Assembly (NCBI RefSeq): GCF_001463745.1
Contig: NZ_BBWJ01000037.1
Coordinates: 1-64,000 of the forward strand
Source of the DNA: Aureimonas sp. AU22
GTDB taxonomy: Bacteria; Pseudomonadota; Alphaproteobacteria; Rhizobiales; Rhizobiaceae
Direction of reading: 5' to 3'
Length of the DNA: 64,000 nt
Both the position numbers and the translations under genes were made by a program. Shown here in pieces: positions 1 to 7,727 of the stretch. The notes below the pieces were generated by a model. The model saw nothing but the letters and a program-made list of their open reading frames with translations, had not been told where the DNA came from and did not search any database. Each line of letters opens with the position of its first letter. Positions within the stretch are counted from its first letter, which is position 1.

Positions 1-1077
1 GAATACGCCCGCGCCAGCAGCCGCCGGCTCTTCTGGTGGCGGCTGCGCGCCCACCGTCTCGCCGTGCTCTCGCTCGTGTTCCTCGTCACCGCCTACCTCG
101 TCGCGGCCACGGCCGAATTCGTCGCGCCGACAGGCGTTGCCACGCGCGACACACGCCACATCTTCATGCCGCCGCAGCCGATCCATCTCTTCCACGAGGG
201 TCGGTTCGTCGGGCCCTTCGTCTACGCGATGAACGGTTCGCTCGACATGGACACGCTGCAGCGCCGCTATGTGCAGGACCGCTCGGCGCCGATGCCGCTC
301 CGGTTCTTCTGCCGAGGCGAGCCCTACCGCTTCTGGGGTCTCTGGGAGGGAGATCGCCACCTCTACTGCGCGCCGAAAGGCGGCACGGCCTTTCTTCTCG
401 GGTCGGACCGCCTTGGGCGCGACATGGCCTCGCGGCTGGTGCATGGAGCAAGGATCTCGCTGACGATCGGGCTTCTCGGCGTCACGCTGACGCTCGCACT
501 CGGCCTGCTGTTCGGAGGCATCGCGGGCTACCTCGGCGGCTGGGCCGACTTCTGGCTCGGGCGCGTGACGGAGATCCTGCGCTCGCTGCCCCATCTGCCG
601 ATCTGGCTCGCGTTGTCCGCGGCGCTCCCCGTGACCATGAGCCCGCTTCTGGTCTACTTCGCGATCACCGGCATCCTCGCGTTCCTGGAATGGCCGGGAC
701 TGGCGCGCGCCGTGCGGTCGAAGCTTCTGTCCCTGCGCGAGGAGGATTTCGTCGCCGCCGCCGAGATGATGGGGGCGGGTCCGACGCGCATCATCGCGCG
801 CCATCTCCTGCCCAACTTCATGAGCCATATCGTGGTTTCGGCGGCGCTCGCGATCCCTTCGATGATCCTGGCCGAGACGGCCTTAAGCTTCCTCAATCTC
901 GGTCTTCGCGCCCCGATCACGAGTTGGGGCGTGCTCCTGACGGAAGCCCAGAACATCGAGGCGGTGGTGCTGTATCCCTGGCTGCTTTTGCCCATGGCGC
1001 CCGTCATGGCGACGGTTCTCGCCTTCTCGTTCCTTGGCGACGGGCTGCGCGACGCGCTGGATCCCTTGTCGGACTGA
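1..1077 (+). CDS. ABC transporter permease, oligopeptide/microcin C type (DppC/YejE-like), 5' end outside window
   Basis: This is an inner-membrane permease of a peptide-type ABC importer. The frame is open from base 1, so the true start lies upstream. The visible N-terminus (RLFWWRLRAHRLAVLSL) leads into a first membrane helix. A long periplasmic segment of about 110 residues follows, and then the conserved LGSDRLGRDMASRLVHGARIS entry into the permease core. The cytoplasmic EAA-like loop is visible as GAGPTRIIARHLLPN, and the end (FSFLGDGLRDALDP) is the usual C-terminus of DppC/OppC proteins. The long extension between the first and second helices is typical of YejE-type permeases and is the reason for that comparison. 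Partner permease, ATPase and binding-protein genes would lie to the left of the window. Confidence 0.88.
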   Translation, partial: EYARASSRRLFWWRLRAHRLAVLSLVFLVTAYLVAATAEFVAPTGVATRDTRHIFMPPQPIHLFHEGRFVGPFVYAMNGSLDMDTLQRRYVQDRSAPMPLRFFCRGEPYRFWGLWEGDRHLYCAPKGGTAFLLGSDRLGRDMASRLVHGARISLTIGLLGVTLTLALGLLFGGIAGYLGGWADFWLGRVTEILRSLPHLPIWLALSAALPVTMSPLLVYFAITGILAFLEWPGLARAVRSKLLSLREEDFVAAAEMMGAGPTRIIARHLLPNFMSHIVVSAALAIPSMILAETALSFLNLGLRAPITSWGVLLTEAQNIEAVVLYPWLLLPMAPVMATVLAFSFLGDGLRDALDPLSD

Positions 1078-1086
1078 CGGGACGGC

Positions 1087-2319
1087 TTAAAGCCAAGACG
1101 TGGCGTCTTCGGAGAGAAGGCCGTAGAGGGCGGTGGTGTGGTGGGTTCCCCGCAGGGTGAAGTGCCCGACCTCGCGCCATTGCGGCGCATGGGCTCCCGC
1201 GATGTCTTCCGTCGCGAGCACCGGCACACCGAGGCGCTTCGTTTCCTTCTCGATCCGCTCTGCCTCGTTGACGGCCGGCCCGATCACGGAGAAGGAGAGG
1301 CGCTGGCGGATGCCGATATTGCCGAGCCGTACCTCGCCGACGCAAAGCGCGATGCCGAAATCGAACTCGATCTCGCCCGCTTCACGACGCCTGACATTGA
1401 TCTCGCGGCGCGCGCTTCGGGCCGCGCGCGCGGCCTCGACGCCCTGCCGGATCGCGTCCTGCTGCGTGAGCTTGTCCTCTTGGATCGGGAAGACGGCCAG
1501 CACCGCATCGCCGATGAAGGCGAGGATCTCGCCCCCCGCTTCCATCGCGGCGTGGCCGGAACACTCGAAGTAGTCGTTGAGAAGCGAGAGGTAACGATCC
1601 TCGCCGAGGTCTTCCGCAAGGCCGGTCGAATTTCTGAGATCGGAATACCAGACCAGCGCCCGGACCTGACTGCCGCTTCCCAGACGGATGTGACCGCCCA
1701 AGACCTCGCGCGCGATGGTGGGTCCAAGATACGTGTCGGCAACGCTCGTGATGAGGCGGGGATAGATGCCGAGCTTACAGGCGAGCGCCATGTAGCGCTG
1801 GAGCTGCTGCAGGATCTCCACTACAGTGTCGTGGAAGCCGCCGGGCGCGCGGGTGGCCCAGGTCACGTAGAGGCCGAGATCGTCCTCGCGCAGCGGCAGC
1901 ACGGATCGGCCCATGAACATCTCGGTGCGAAGGCCGATGAGATCGGTGAAACCGTCGCTCCGCAGTTCCTCGTAGAGGTCGAAGGGAAGGGCGCCGGTCA
2001 CGTCGAGCCGGCCCCTCAGGAAGGTCGCGCCGTTATCCAGCATCCACTTGATGGGGCTGCGGAGATATTCGGGCGACGATTCCTCCTGATGAAGAAAGCG
2101 CTTGGTGTCGATGCCCCGTCCTACGGTCCAGAGCACCGTTTCCGCCTCGAAGAGGGGATGAAGGGTCGACCAGGTCATGCGGCACCGGTCGATCGGGACG
2201 CCGACGCGATTGAGCTTGTGCGCCAGGCCCTCCAGCATCGACTCCAGGGGCTTTTCCGCGAGCGCCTGATGCAGGAGCCAGTCGCCGATCTCGAGGATCT
2301 TGGTAGTGTTGAGCACCAT
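1087..2319 (-). CDS. Class III adenylate/guanylate cyclase with degenerate substrate pocket
   Basis: 410 aa. The N-terminal ~200 residues form an unassigned sensor-like region, and residues ~218-405 form a class III nucleotidyl cyclase domain. Both metal-binding aspartates are visible (D227 in WYSDLRNST, D271 in FIGDAVLAVF), as is the transition-state pair N351/R355 in VNEAERIE. The lysine that normally selects the purine just before the GD motif is alanine (A267 in ILAFIGD), and the usual VIGD is VIGP (P348). The product could therefore be cAMP, cGMP or something else, or activity could be low. I chose the ATG 8 bp after the stop of the upstream hydrolase gene. The frame is open further upstream, but there it reads through that gene and is not plausible. 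It is the last gene of the four-gene cNMP module and ends 9 bp from the convergent permease gene. Confidence 0.88.
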   Translation of the reverse strand: MVLNTTKILEIGDWLLHQALAEKPLESMLEGLAHKLNRVGVPIDRCRMTWSTLHPLFEAETVLWTVGRGIDTKRFLHQEESSPEYLRSPIKWMLDNGATFLRGRLDVTGALPFDLYEELRSDGFTDLIGLRTEMFMGRSVLPLREDDLGLYVTWATRAPGGFHDTVVEILQQLQRYMALACKLGIYPRLITSVADTYLGPTIAREVLGGHIRLGSGSQVRALVWYSDLRNSTGLAEDLGEDRYLSLLNDYFECSGHAAMEAGGEILAFIGDAVLAVFPIQEDKLTQQDAIRQGVEAARAARSARREINVRRREAGEIEFDFGIALCVGEVRLGNIGIRQRLSFSVIGPAVNEAERIEKETKRLGVPVLATEDIAGAHAPQWREVGHFTLRGTHHTTALYGLLSEDATSWL

Positions 2320-2327
2320 CGCGGTTT

Positions 2328-3191
2328 CTATGCTTCCGCTTCGCGGCGCAAGGCCGAGAGCATGATCTCGAGCCCCGGCCGTCCGGCGACGACGCCCGGT
2401 CTCAATGCCTGCATCTCGCGCAAGATCTGCGCGAGGTCGCTGTCGCGGCGCTTGTGGGAATGGTGGAACAGAACGAGGTGCTCGATACCGGCATAGGTGG
2501 CCAGTCGCACGCCTTCCTCGTAACTCGAATGCCCGTAGCCCGCGTAGGTCTGCATCTCGGCATCGGTGAAGGTGGTGTCGAAGACGAGGACGTCCGCACC
2601 GCTCAAGAAGCCTTCCAGCGCGGCGTCTCGCTTGCCCGGCCGATGTTCGTGGTCCGTCGCGTAGACCATGGACCGCCCGGCTGACACGACACGATAGGCG
2701 ACGGCGCCGTTGGGGTGGTGGAGTTCGTGCGTCGTGATTTCGATCCCGGGGCCGGGACGCAAGAGATCCCCCGGCCGGAAGGTCACGTAGTCGATGTCGG
2801 CCTTGAACTTCTCCAGGCCGACCGGGTGGAACGGCGGGCGCAGGAAATCCGCCAGGAGTTCGCGGCAACTGCGGCCGTCCTGCATGTGGCCGGCATGGAT
2901 CCGGATGCGGCAGCCGGGATGGTAGAAGGGGGCGAAATAGGGCAGCCCGATGACGTGATCGTAGTGGGCGTGCCCGAGGAAAAGGTCGATCTCGCGCTGG
3001 TCCGATGCCATGATCCGGTTGCCGAGATCGACGATGCCGGTGCCGGCATCGAAGACGAGCATCCGTCCTTCCGCTTCGATCGAGACGCAGCAGGTCCGCG
3101 CGCCGAACTGGGAAGGGTCGTCGGGAGCGAAGGGAAGCGTTCCCCGTGCGCCCCAAACGACCATGCGCATTCCGTCCTCGGCAGTCCTCAC
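2328..3191 (-). CDS. MBL-fold metallo-hydrolase
   Basis: 287 aa. A metallo-beta-lactamase-fold hydrolase with the metal-binding signature GHAHYDHVIG (H74, H76, D78, H79) after the DAGTGI turn. Downstream histidines and aspartates (ATDHEH, FDTTF, LFHHSHKR) supply the remaining ligands. The general shape resembles RNase Z/PDE-like MBL enzymes, some of which cleave cyclic nucleotides (class II PDEs). Lying between a cNMP-binding protein and a cyclase, a cyclic-nucleotide phosphodiesterase role is attractive but is only inference. The start is a GTG 4 bp after the stop of the CNB gene; internal ATG codons at residues 8 and 10 are alternatives. It is co-directional with its neighbours and almost certainly in one transcript with them. 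Confidence 0.85.
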   Translation of the reverse strand: MRTAEDGMRMVVWGARGTLPFAPDDPSQFGARTCCVSIEAEGRMLVFDAGTGIVDLGNRIMASDQREIDLFLGHAHYDHVIGLPYFAPFYHPGCRIRIHAGHMQDGRSCRELLADFLRPPFHPVGLEKFKADIDYVTFRPGDLLRPGPGIEITTHELHHPNGAVAYRVVSAGRSMVYATDHEHRPGKRDAALEGFLSGADVLVFDTTFTDAEMQTYAGYGHSSYEEGVRLATYAGIEHLVLFHHSHKRRDSDLAQILREMQALRPGVVAGRPGLEIMLSALRREAEA

Positions 3192-3195
3192 GGCG

Positions 3196-3660
3196 TCACG
3201 TGAGCTGCGCTGCCGCGGCGCGCGCCGATACGAGTTCGGCCGACGTTCGATTCAATCGCATCGCCATTTCCCGAAGCATGACGCGCGCCATGGACGGGAA
3301 GGCGTCCATCATGTCCGACAGGCATTCCTTCCCCATGCGCAGCGTCGCGAGATCACCCGCCGCCCGCACCGTGGCGGTCCTCGGGATGTCGCAAAGAATG
3401 CCGATCTCGCCAACGACCTCGTTCGGCCCGAGGCGGGCCAGCTCGATCTCGCCGATCGGCGATTCGGCCACCACGATCGCTTCGCCCGACAGGATGAGAT
3501 AGGCGCTGTCGCCGACGTCGCCCTGGTGGAACAGCGCGTCGCCGCCGGAAAAGCGCATGACCTGCGAAGTGAAGGCCACAAGCTTCAGACGGCTGAGTGC
3601 CACCCCTTGGAACAGCGGCGCCCGACGAAGAACTTCCACTTCATCGACAAGAAGACTCAT
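3196..3660 (-). CDS. Cyclic nucleotide-binding domain protein (stand-alone)
   Basis: 154 aa. A single cNMP-binding (CAP/Popeye-type) beta-roll. The phosphate-binding cassette is well kept: VVGEIGILCDIPRTATVRA contains G84-E85, which bind the ribose hydroxyl, and R94-T95-A96, which bind the cyclic phosphate. There is no DNA-binding helix-turn-helix after the domain, only a short helix-rich tail, so this is not a CRP/FNR transcription factor but probably a sensor that acts by protein contact. The upstream degenerate ABC gene ends 27 bp before its start and the hydrolase gene follows after 4 bp. The context suggests it reads the nucleotide made by the cyclase at the end of the same operon. Confidence 0.9.
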   Translation of the reverse strand: MSLLVDEVEVLRRAPLFQGVALSRLKLVAFTSQVMRFSGGDALFHQGDVGDSAYLILSGEAIVVAESPIGEIELARLGPNEVVGEIGILCDIPRTATVRAAGDLATLRMGKECLSDMMDAFPSMARVMLREMAMRLNRTSAELVSARAAAAQLT

Positions 3661-3687
3661 GATGGCTGCTCCGGGGCGTCCTCGAAG

Positions 3688-6558
3688 TCATTGCGCCTTG
3701 GCAGGAAAGGATAGGCCGACGCGGCGCTGATCGGCAAGACTGTCACTTGTGACCTGTCCACGTTCGAAACGCACGATGCGGTCGAAAAGTTCTTCGTCCA
3801 CGGGCGCCGAGGGTACCCAGAACATGCCGAACGGACGCTGCGGGTCGCGCGACTGTTCGAGAACCGCCCTGAGGATGCGTGCCTGCGTGTCGGCGTCGAG
3901 CGACGACAGGCAACGATTGGCGATGAGGTAGTCCGGTGTCTTCAGGAGAGCGCGTGCCAGGGTCAGCTTCTGCTGCTGACCGAGACTGAGCCGCTTGGCG
4001 CCGGCGCCCACATCGAACTCGAGCGCCGTGCGCAGCAGGACGGAGCCGAGATCGAACGCGCCGATCGTCTCGGCGAGAAGTGCATCGATCATGGCGCTCG
4101 TCTTGGGCGTCGCGTTGGCCACGCGGCCGAAGACGATGTTGTCCTGAAGCGTCGCGGCCGAGTTGAAGTGCTCGGGATCGTAGAACACGACGCTCTCACG
4201 CACCATCGCGGACGCCGTCGCATGGAAGATGTCGCGGGCCTCGATCACCTGCGCGCGAAGCCCGTCATCCACGAGGCCGAGGCGGTAGCGGGGCTCGACA
4301 TAGGCAAGCGCCAGCCGGATGAGAGCGCCACGGTCCTCGCTCGTCTCGGCGGGGCGCCCCGTCATTCCCAACCGCATCACGAGCTGCCGGTAGAAGTCGA
4401 TGTCCTCGGCCTTGATGATGTCCATGCGGCGCAGCAGCGGATCGTCCGCGCTGAGTTCGCCGAACATTTCCACGAGGGTCACCGCGATCTTGCGTCCCAT
4501 TTCGACCAGGGTCCGGTCGAGGCCGGTCTGTTCCAGAACGCGTCGGGCATCCGAGCGAACAAGGAGGCGGGTGGCGACGAGTTCGTCCTCGCGAGACGCG
4601 CCGAAGACGAGGTTCTCCAAAAGCGTCGCATGGCTGATGAACGCGGCCGGGTCGAAGCGTTCCACGACCGCTTCCAGGCCTGCTTCCCGAAGCCGTTCGG
4701 CAAACTGTCTGCGCGCCCGGACCACCTTCGATCTCGCTTGGCCGGTAAGCTGCGCGGGGACGCGACCGGAGAGACCGATGCGCGTCATGTCGCGGCTCAA
4801 CTCCACGGTCGCCACGACCTCTTCGATCCGCCTGATCTCGCCGTCCGGCTCCGCCGGCAGGACCATCCGATCCACCCAGTCCGCGCCGGCGTCGAGCACC
4901 ATGTTGCCCGAAGCCTTCGCCTCCATTCGGGTCTGCGCTTCCGTGCGCGTCCGGGGCTCGGCGGCGTCCTCCAGCGGATAGTGCATCAGCGGATAGAGCA
5001 GGGCCTCGAGAAGGGTCGAGCGCGGGTAGTAGGGCGCGGCCTCGGCATAAGCGAGGCGGCGTCCGGTTACGGATTCCGGCCAGGCCGCTAGGGGGCGGTT
5101 CGAGAGCGTGATCGCGCCCGAGGCGAGGGGAGCGAGGCCCGCGAGCGCTTCCGCGACGCTCTCGGCGCCCTCACCGAGCGGCCCCACCGCGACCATGCGC
5201 TGTTGGAGCGGCAGTTCGAGCGTGATCCCGCTCGCAAGCGTCGCGCCGGTATCGTCGCGGATCGTCGCGTCGATCAGGTGGAACCCGCTTTCCAGGGTTT
5301 CGGGGCTGGTCCTGCCGGCGGCCTGCGTCGCCGGGTCGAGCAGGCCGTCGATCTCGAACTGCTGGGCGACCTGTTCGTACTTCACGTCGACGTCGAGGCG
5401 CATCAGGTCCCAGTCGATGAGGTCTTTGAGCGGTGCGGGCAGCTCGCGATAGGCCGCGATCACCGCGACGAGTTCGCCGATGTCGATCTGGCCGCGGATC
5501 GCGAAATATCCGCCGAACATGTAGAAGATGAACGGTGTCGCCTGCGAGAGGAAGTTGTTCAGGAACTTGACGAAGAACTTCCACTGGTAGATGTCGAAGC
5601 GGATCAGGAAGATGCGCCCGAGCTGCTCGGAGATGCGGGCCCGCACGATGTTGGACGTGTCGTTTGTGCGGATCGTCGGCATGCTCTCGATGATCTCGCC
5701 GACCGAGCCGGCCAGCCGCCGGGCGGTCAGCTGCCGCTCGCGGCCCAGCACCAGCAGCCGGCGGCGCATGCGCGGGATCAGCAGCGCCTGGAAGGCCGTC
5801 ACCGCGAAGGCGACGGCGCCGAGCGTCCAGCTCTGGAGGAAGATGAAGATCATCGCCGTCAGGATCTGGCTGGCGAGGTAGAGCGGCTGCACGAAGGCGT
5901 CGCCGATGAAGCCGCCGATCGGCTCCAGCTCGTCCTTGATCATCGAGGCGACTTCGGCCGGCCGCACCCGCCGGAACTGCCGGATGGGAAAGCGCAGGAC
6001 GCGGTCCACCATCTCGTAGCGCATGCGGCGCAGCATGCGCTCGCCGAGGCGCCCCTTGTAGGTGTTCAGATAGAACTTGAAGGCCCCGTTCACGATCACG
6101 AAGAGCAGGAACAGGGACGACAGGACGAACAGCGCCTCCAGCCGCTCGAACGGCGTGCCGTCCAGAAGCACGAGTTCGTCCGGACCACCGAAGAAGCCGG
6201 GGAGCGGGATCGTGAGCCGGAAGTAGTCCACGGTCGATCCGGGCGACCCGAAGCCGTCGCCCTGGATCGGGCCGTTGATGATGAGCTTGGGCAGGTTCAG
6301 CGACAGGAAGAACGGAATGATGGACAGGATGACCACCACCAGCATCCAGATCTGGTCGCGGCGCGTGTGGCGCCAGATGTAGCGATACAGGGAGGTCGCC
6401 ATGGGATGCGCTGCTGCTTCGAAAGGCTTGGTGGATTTCGTGGGCAGGAGCGCAGGAAGCTCGGCGTCCGTCAAGACGGGCGGAATGCGGACCGCGGCGG
6501 CGCTTCCCGAGGCGCTCGAACCCTTGTGGACGCGATCCGCGTCAGGTAGGTTTTCCAC
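3688..6558 (-). CDS. Degenerate ABC-exporter-like protein with repeated Q-loop segment
   Basis: 956 aa. Residues ~65-375 form an ABC exporter type-1 membrane domain with about six helices. Residues ~425-935 correspond to a nucleotide-binding domain stretched to twice the usual length and altered at catalytic sites. The Walker A position reads GPLGEGAES (459-467), lacking the Lys-Ser/Thr. The signature reads RLSLGQQQKLTLARALL (856-872). Walker B plus D-loop reads LIANRCLSSLD (878-888), where LxxDEATSALD is expected. The segment that follows a Q-loop occurs three times: STLLEALLYP (514-523), ATLLENLVFG (644-653) and ATLQDNIVFG (802-811). The start is a GTG only 23 bp from the divergent glycosyltransferase gene. 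An in-frame ATG at 6402 (residue 53, MATSLYRYIW) just before the membrane domain is an equally good choice and would leave room for promoters. ATP hydrolysis looks unlikely; a regulated scaffold or sensor is possible. Confidence 0.8.
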   Translation of the reverse strand: MENLPDADRVHKGSSASGSAAAVRIPPVLTDAELPALLPTKSTKPFEAAAHPMATSLYRYIWRHTRRDQIWMLVVVILSIIPFFLSLNLPKLIINGPIQGDGFGSPGSTVDYFRLTIPLPGFFGGPDELVLLDGTPFERLEALFVLSSLFLLFVIVNGAFKFYLNTYKGRLGERMLRRMRYEMVDRVLRFPIRQFRRVRPAEVASMIKDELEPIGGFIGDAFVQPLYLASQILTAMIFIFLQSWTLGAVAFAVTAFQALLIPRMRRRLLVLGRERQLTARRLAGSVGEIIESMPTIRTNDTSNIVRARISEQLGRIFLIRFDIYQWKFFVKFLNNFLSQATPFIFYMFGGYFAIRGQIDIGELVAVIAAYRELPAPLKDLIDWDLMRLDVDVKYEQVAQQFEIDGLLDPATQAAGRTSPETLESGFHLIDATIRDDTGATLASGITLELPLQQRMVAVGPLGEGAESVAEALAGLAPLASGAITLSNRPLAAWPESVTGRRLAYAEAAPYYPRSTLLEALLYPLMHYPLEDAAEPRTRTEAQTRMEAKASGNMVLDAGADWVDRMVLPAEPDGEIRRIEEVVATVELSRDMTRIGLSGRVPAQLTGQARSKVVRARRQFAERLREAGLEAVVERFDPAAFISHATLLENLVFGASREDELVATRLLVRSDARRVLEQTGLDRTLVEMGRKIAVTLVEMFGELSADDPLLRRMDIIKAEDIDFYRQLVMRLGMTGRPAETSEDRGALIRLALAYVEPRYRLGLVDDGLRAQVIEARDIFHATASAMVRESVVFYDPEHFNSAATLQDNIVFGRVANATPKTSAMIDALLAETIGAFDLGSVLLRTALEFDVGAGAKRLSLGQQQKLTLARALLKTPDYLIANRCLSSLDADTQARILRAVLEQSRDPQRPFGMFWVPSAPVDEELFDRIVRFERGQVTSDSLADQRRVGLSFPAKAQ

Positions 6559-6581
6559 TCGATGATCTCGGCGAATGGGCT

Positions 6582-7727
6582 ATGCCAATCGACTTGATGG
6601 CGGCTCGCCCTCCGCTTTTCTTCTACGCTCCGCTGAAGTCGCCGGACGATCCCGTACCCTCGGGGGATCGCACGGTTGCGCGTCTTCTCATGTCGGGCCT
6701 ACGGTCCGCCGGCTTCGACCCGCGTGTAGCCAGCACATTCCGGGCGTTCTCGCGCGATGGAGGCGACCAGACCGAGATCCTCGATCGCGGTCGCCGGGAA
6801 GCCGAGCGGCTTGTCGAGGCGGTCGCGAACCTGCCGCGCGAGCGACGTCCCCGCCTTTGGTTCACCTATCACAGCTACTACAAGGCGCCCGACCTCCTCG
6901 GGCCGACGGTCTCGCGCGCGCTCGACATCCCCTATGTCCTCGCGGAAGCCTCGCATGCCGAAAAGCGGCGGCATGGGCCCTACGCCCGGTTGCACGAGGC
7001 CTCGGCCGTCGCGGCGAGGGCGGCCGATCTCCATCTCGTCCTCAACCGACGCGACGGGCCGGGTCTTGCCGCGCTTCGAGGGGGCGACGCGGGTCTCGCC
7101 CATCTGCCTCCCTTCGTCGCGGGTGCGGCGACGACGGCACCGGCGCCCCTGTCGTCGACAGGCCCCTTGCGGCTCGTCGCCGTCGCCATGATGCGGCCGC
7201 CCGACAAGCTGCAATCGTATCGTCTGCTGGCGGAGGCGCTCACTGAGGTCGACGCCGACTGGTCGCTGGAGATCTGCGGGGACGGCACCGCGCGCACCAT
7301 GGTCGAGGCCGCATTCGCGCCCTGGCCCGAACGCGTGCGCTTCCACGGGCTCGTCACCGATCCCGATCGGCTCAACGACGTCTACCGCTCCGCCGATCTT
7401 CTGGTGTGGCCAGGTTTCAACGAGGCATTCGGCATGTCCTATCTCGAGGCGGCCAGGCACGGCCGACCCGCTCTTGCGATGCGCTATGGCGGCGTTTGCG
7501 AAGTCGTGGAGCACGGCGTTTCCGGTCTCCTCGTGGACGCCGGGGACTGCACGGGTTTCGCCGAAGGTCTGAGCCGCCTTGCCGACGACCGGGCGCTTCT
7601 TCGGCGCCTTGGGGAAGGCGCGCGCGCGCGGGCAACGGGGCGACACGGTTTCGAGGAGGCGGTTGGTCGATTGTCGGCGGCGCTTCGGCCTCTTCTGCGG
7701 GCAGGGACGGTGTCGTGCGCGTCCTGA
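6582..7727 (+). CDS. Glycosyltransferase, family 4 (GT-B fold)
   Basis: 381 aa. A retaining GT-B glycosyltransferase. The N-terminal half starts with PPLFFYAPLKSPDDPVPSGDR, the acceptor side. The C-terminal half has the nucleotide-sugar site with LEICGDG, WPGFNEAFGMSYLEA (the E-x7-E motif) and GRPALAMRYGGVCEVVEHG. It probably adds one sugar to a lipid-linked or surface polysaccharide at the cytoplasmic face of the inner membrane. The first ATG is used; ATG at 6597 (MAARPPLFF) is possible. The next gene begins inside its last codons, so the two are translationally coupled, and it heads the plus-strand arm of the polysaccharide locus. Confidence 0.85.
   Translation: MPIDLMAARPPLFFYAPLKSPDDPVPSGDRTVARLLMSGLRSAGFDPRVASTFRAFSRDGGDQTEILDRGRREAERLVEAVANLPRERRPRLWFTYHSYYKAPDLLGPTVSRALDIPYVLAEASHAEKRRHGPYARLHEASAVAARAADLHLVLNRRDGPGLAALRGGDAGLAHLPPFVAGAATTAPAPLSSTGPLRLVAVAMMRPPDKLQSYRLLAEALTEVDADWSLEICGDGTARTMVEAAFAPWPERVRFHGLVTDPDRLNDVYRSADLLVWPGFNEAFGMSYLEAARHGRPALAMRYGGVCEVVEHGVSGLLVDAGDCTGFAEGLSRLADDRALLRRLGEGARARATGRHGFEEAVGRLSAALRPLLRAGTVSCAS

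Noticed and set aside
1138-2496. Long open frame on the plus strand across the cyclase gene
   Set aside because: It is the antisense of conserved cyclase and hydrolase coding sequence, with Arg/Glu/Asp-biased translation and no recognisable motif; high GC produces such frames.
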